Shown here one piece after another: positions 63,668 to 64,000 of a stretch of 64,000 nt of DNA. Position 1 is the stretch's first letter, and each line of letters opens with the position of its first letter. A model generated the notes under the pieces. The model had not been told where the DNA came from. It worked only from the letters and a program-made list of their open reading frames with translations, and did no database searches. Source of the stretch: Planctobacterium marinum (GTDB lineage: Bacteria > Pseudomonadota > Gammaproteobacteria > Enterobacterales > Alteromonadaceae); contig NZ_JAJEWQ010000009.1 in assembly GCF_020687805.1 (NCBI RefSeq), positions 62,001 through 126,000 of the forward strand, in the 5' to 3' direction. Position numbers and translations under genes: made by a program.

Positions 63668-64000
63668 ATGAACTCAAGTCTAATCCCCGCTGATCACCAT
63701 TTCGCTGTGTTAGCCGCGCTTTTCGCCATCGCATTTTTTGGTTTTTGGGCTGAAAAACAGCATTGGGGCAAACTGGTAACAGGTACGGTATGGGCTATTT
63801 TGGCGGCGATTATTGCCTCCAACCTGAACATCATCCCCAAAAGCGCTGACGCCTACAGCTTTGTGTTTCGCTTTCTGGTGCCTGCGTTAATCCCCTTGTT
63901 CCTTATTAATGCCAATGTTAAGCGCATTATCATGGAAAGCGGACGCGTAGGATTAGGGTTTATTCTGGCCTGCCTTGGCTCTGCAGCCGGCGCCATTATA
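63668..64000 (+). CDS. DUF819 family membrane protein (5' part only)
   Basis: From ATG 63668 the frame is open to the end of the window (111 codons). It shows 'PADHHFAVLAALFAIAFFGFW', 'TVWAILAAIIASNLNIIPK', 'FRFLVPALIPLFLINANVKR' and 'GFILACLGSAAGAI', the hydrophobic helices and order typical of DUF819 (YjcL-like) integral membrane proteins. The rest lies outside the window. Substrate unknown. Confidence 0.8.
   Translation, partial: MNSSLIPADHHFAVLAALFAIAFFGFWAEKQHWGKLVTGTVWAILAAIIASNLNIIPKSADAYSFVFRFLVPALIPLFLINANVKRIIMESGRVGLGFILACLGSAAGAII

Overview
This window looks like chromosome of a marine gammaproteobacterium of the Alteromonadales (Alteromonadaceae-like). The basis is the character of the S10 ribosomal proteins, MiaE, YhhQ, a cyanide-insensitive-type cytochrome bd oxidase with a GbsR-like regulator, secreted S8 proteases with extra domains, and moderate GC content. 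Species cannot be read from the sequence. REGION 1 (1-21.8 kb) is a large glycan locus. It holds three GT2-type glycosyltransferases, a Wzm/Wzt-like ABC exporter, and a GT66/STT3-type oligosaccharyltransferase whose C-terminal part resembles archaeal AglB. It also holds two enzymes close to plant GDP-mannose 3,5-epimerase, a GDP-mannose 4,6-dehydratase, two proteins resembling the fungal KRE2/MNT1 alpha-mannosyltransferases (GT15), five copies of a fucosyltransferase-like domain in four genes, an acyltransferase-3/SGNH protein and a sugar C-methyltransferase. Together they suggest a GDP-mannose-derived glycan (mannose, fucose-type or L-galactose-type sugars), acylated, moved by an ABC exporter and possibly transferred to protein by STT3. 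This is the best candidate in the window for an undescribed system. One gene in the array, a two-domain fucosyltransferase-like protein, is cut by a single in-frame TGA. REGION 2 (21.8-36 kb) is mostly housekeeping: miaE, a DUF985 cupin, gbsR-cydAB, a periplasmic solute-binding protein, an NRAMP homologue lacking the usual metal ligands, two YihG-like acyltransferases coupled to an MscS channel, an OmpR-type response regulator, an orphan vsr endonuclease and a hybrid histidine kinase with a C-terminal AraC domain. REGION 3 (36-46 kb) holds a propeller/Y_Y_Y diguanylate cyclase, an S8 protease with eleven DGSLWH repeats, a second S8 protease with a PA domain, yhhQ and a long-chain acyl-CoA ligase. 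REGION 4 (46-53 kb) is an S10 operon (rpsJ to rpsQ), standing alone without the spc operon downstream or the str operon upstream. REGION 5 (53-59.9 kb) is accessory DNA: two unannotated double-glycine-leader peptides resembling class II microcins, several small membrane proteins, decayed copies of them, a duplicated leader module, a polytopic GT-C-like protein and a frameshifted GspE/PilB-type ATPase with an N-terminal GAF-like domain. Lux-box-like 20-bp palindromes (arms ACCTGTAC/GTACAGGT) lie upstream of several of these genes and on the far side of the S10 operon, hinting at quorum-sensing control by a LuxR-type regulator encoded elsewhere. REGION 6 (59.9-64 kb) has a large secreted FG-GAP/VCBS protein, a double CDGSH iron-sulfur protein and the start of a DUF819 membrane protein.
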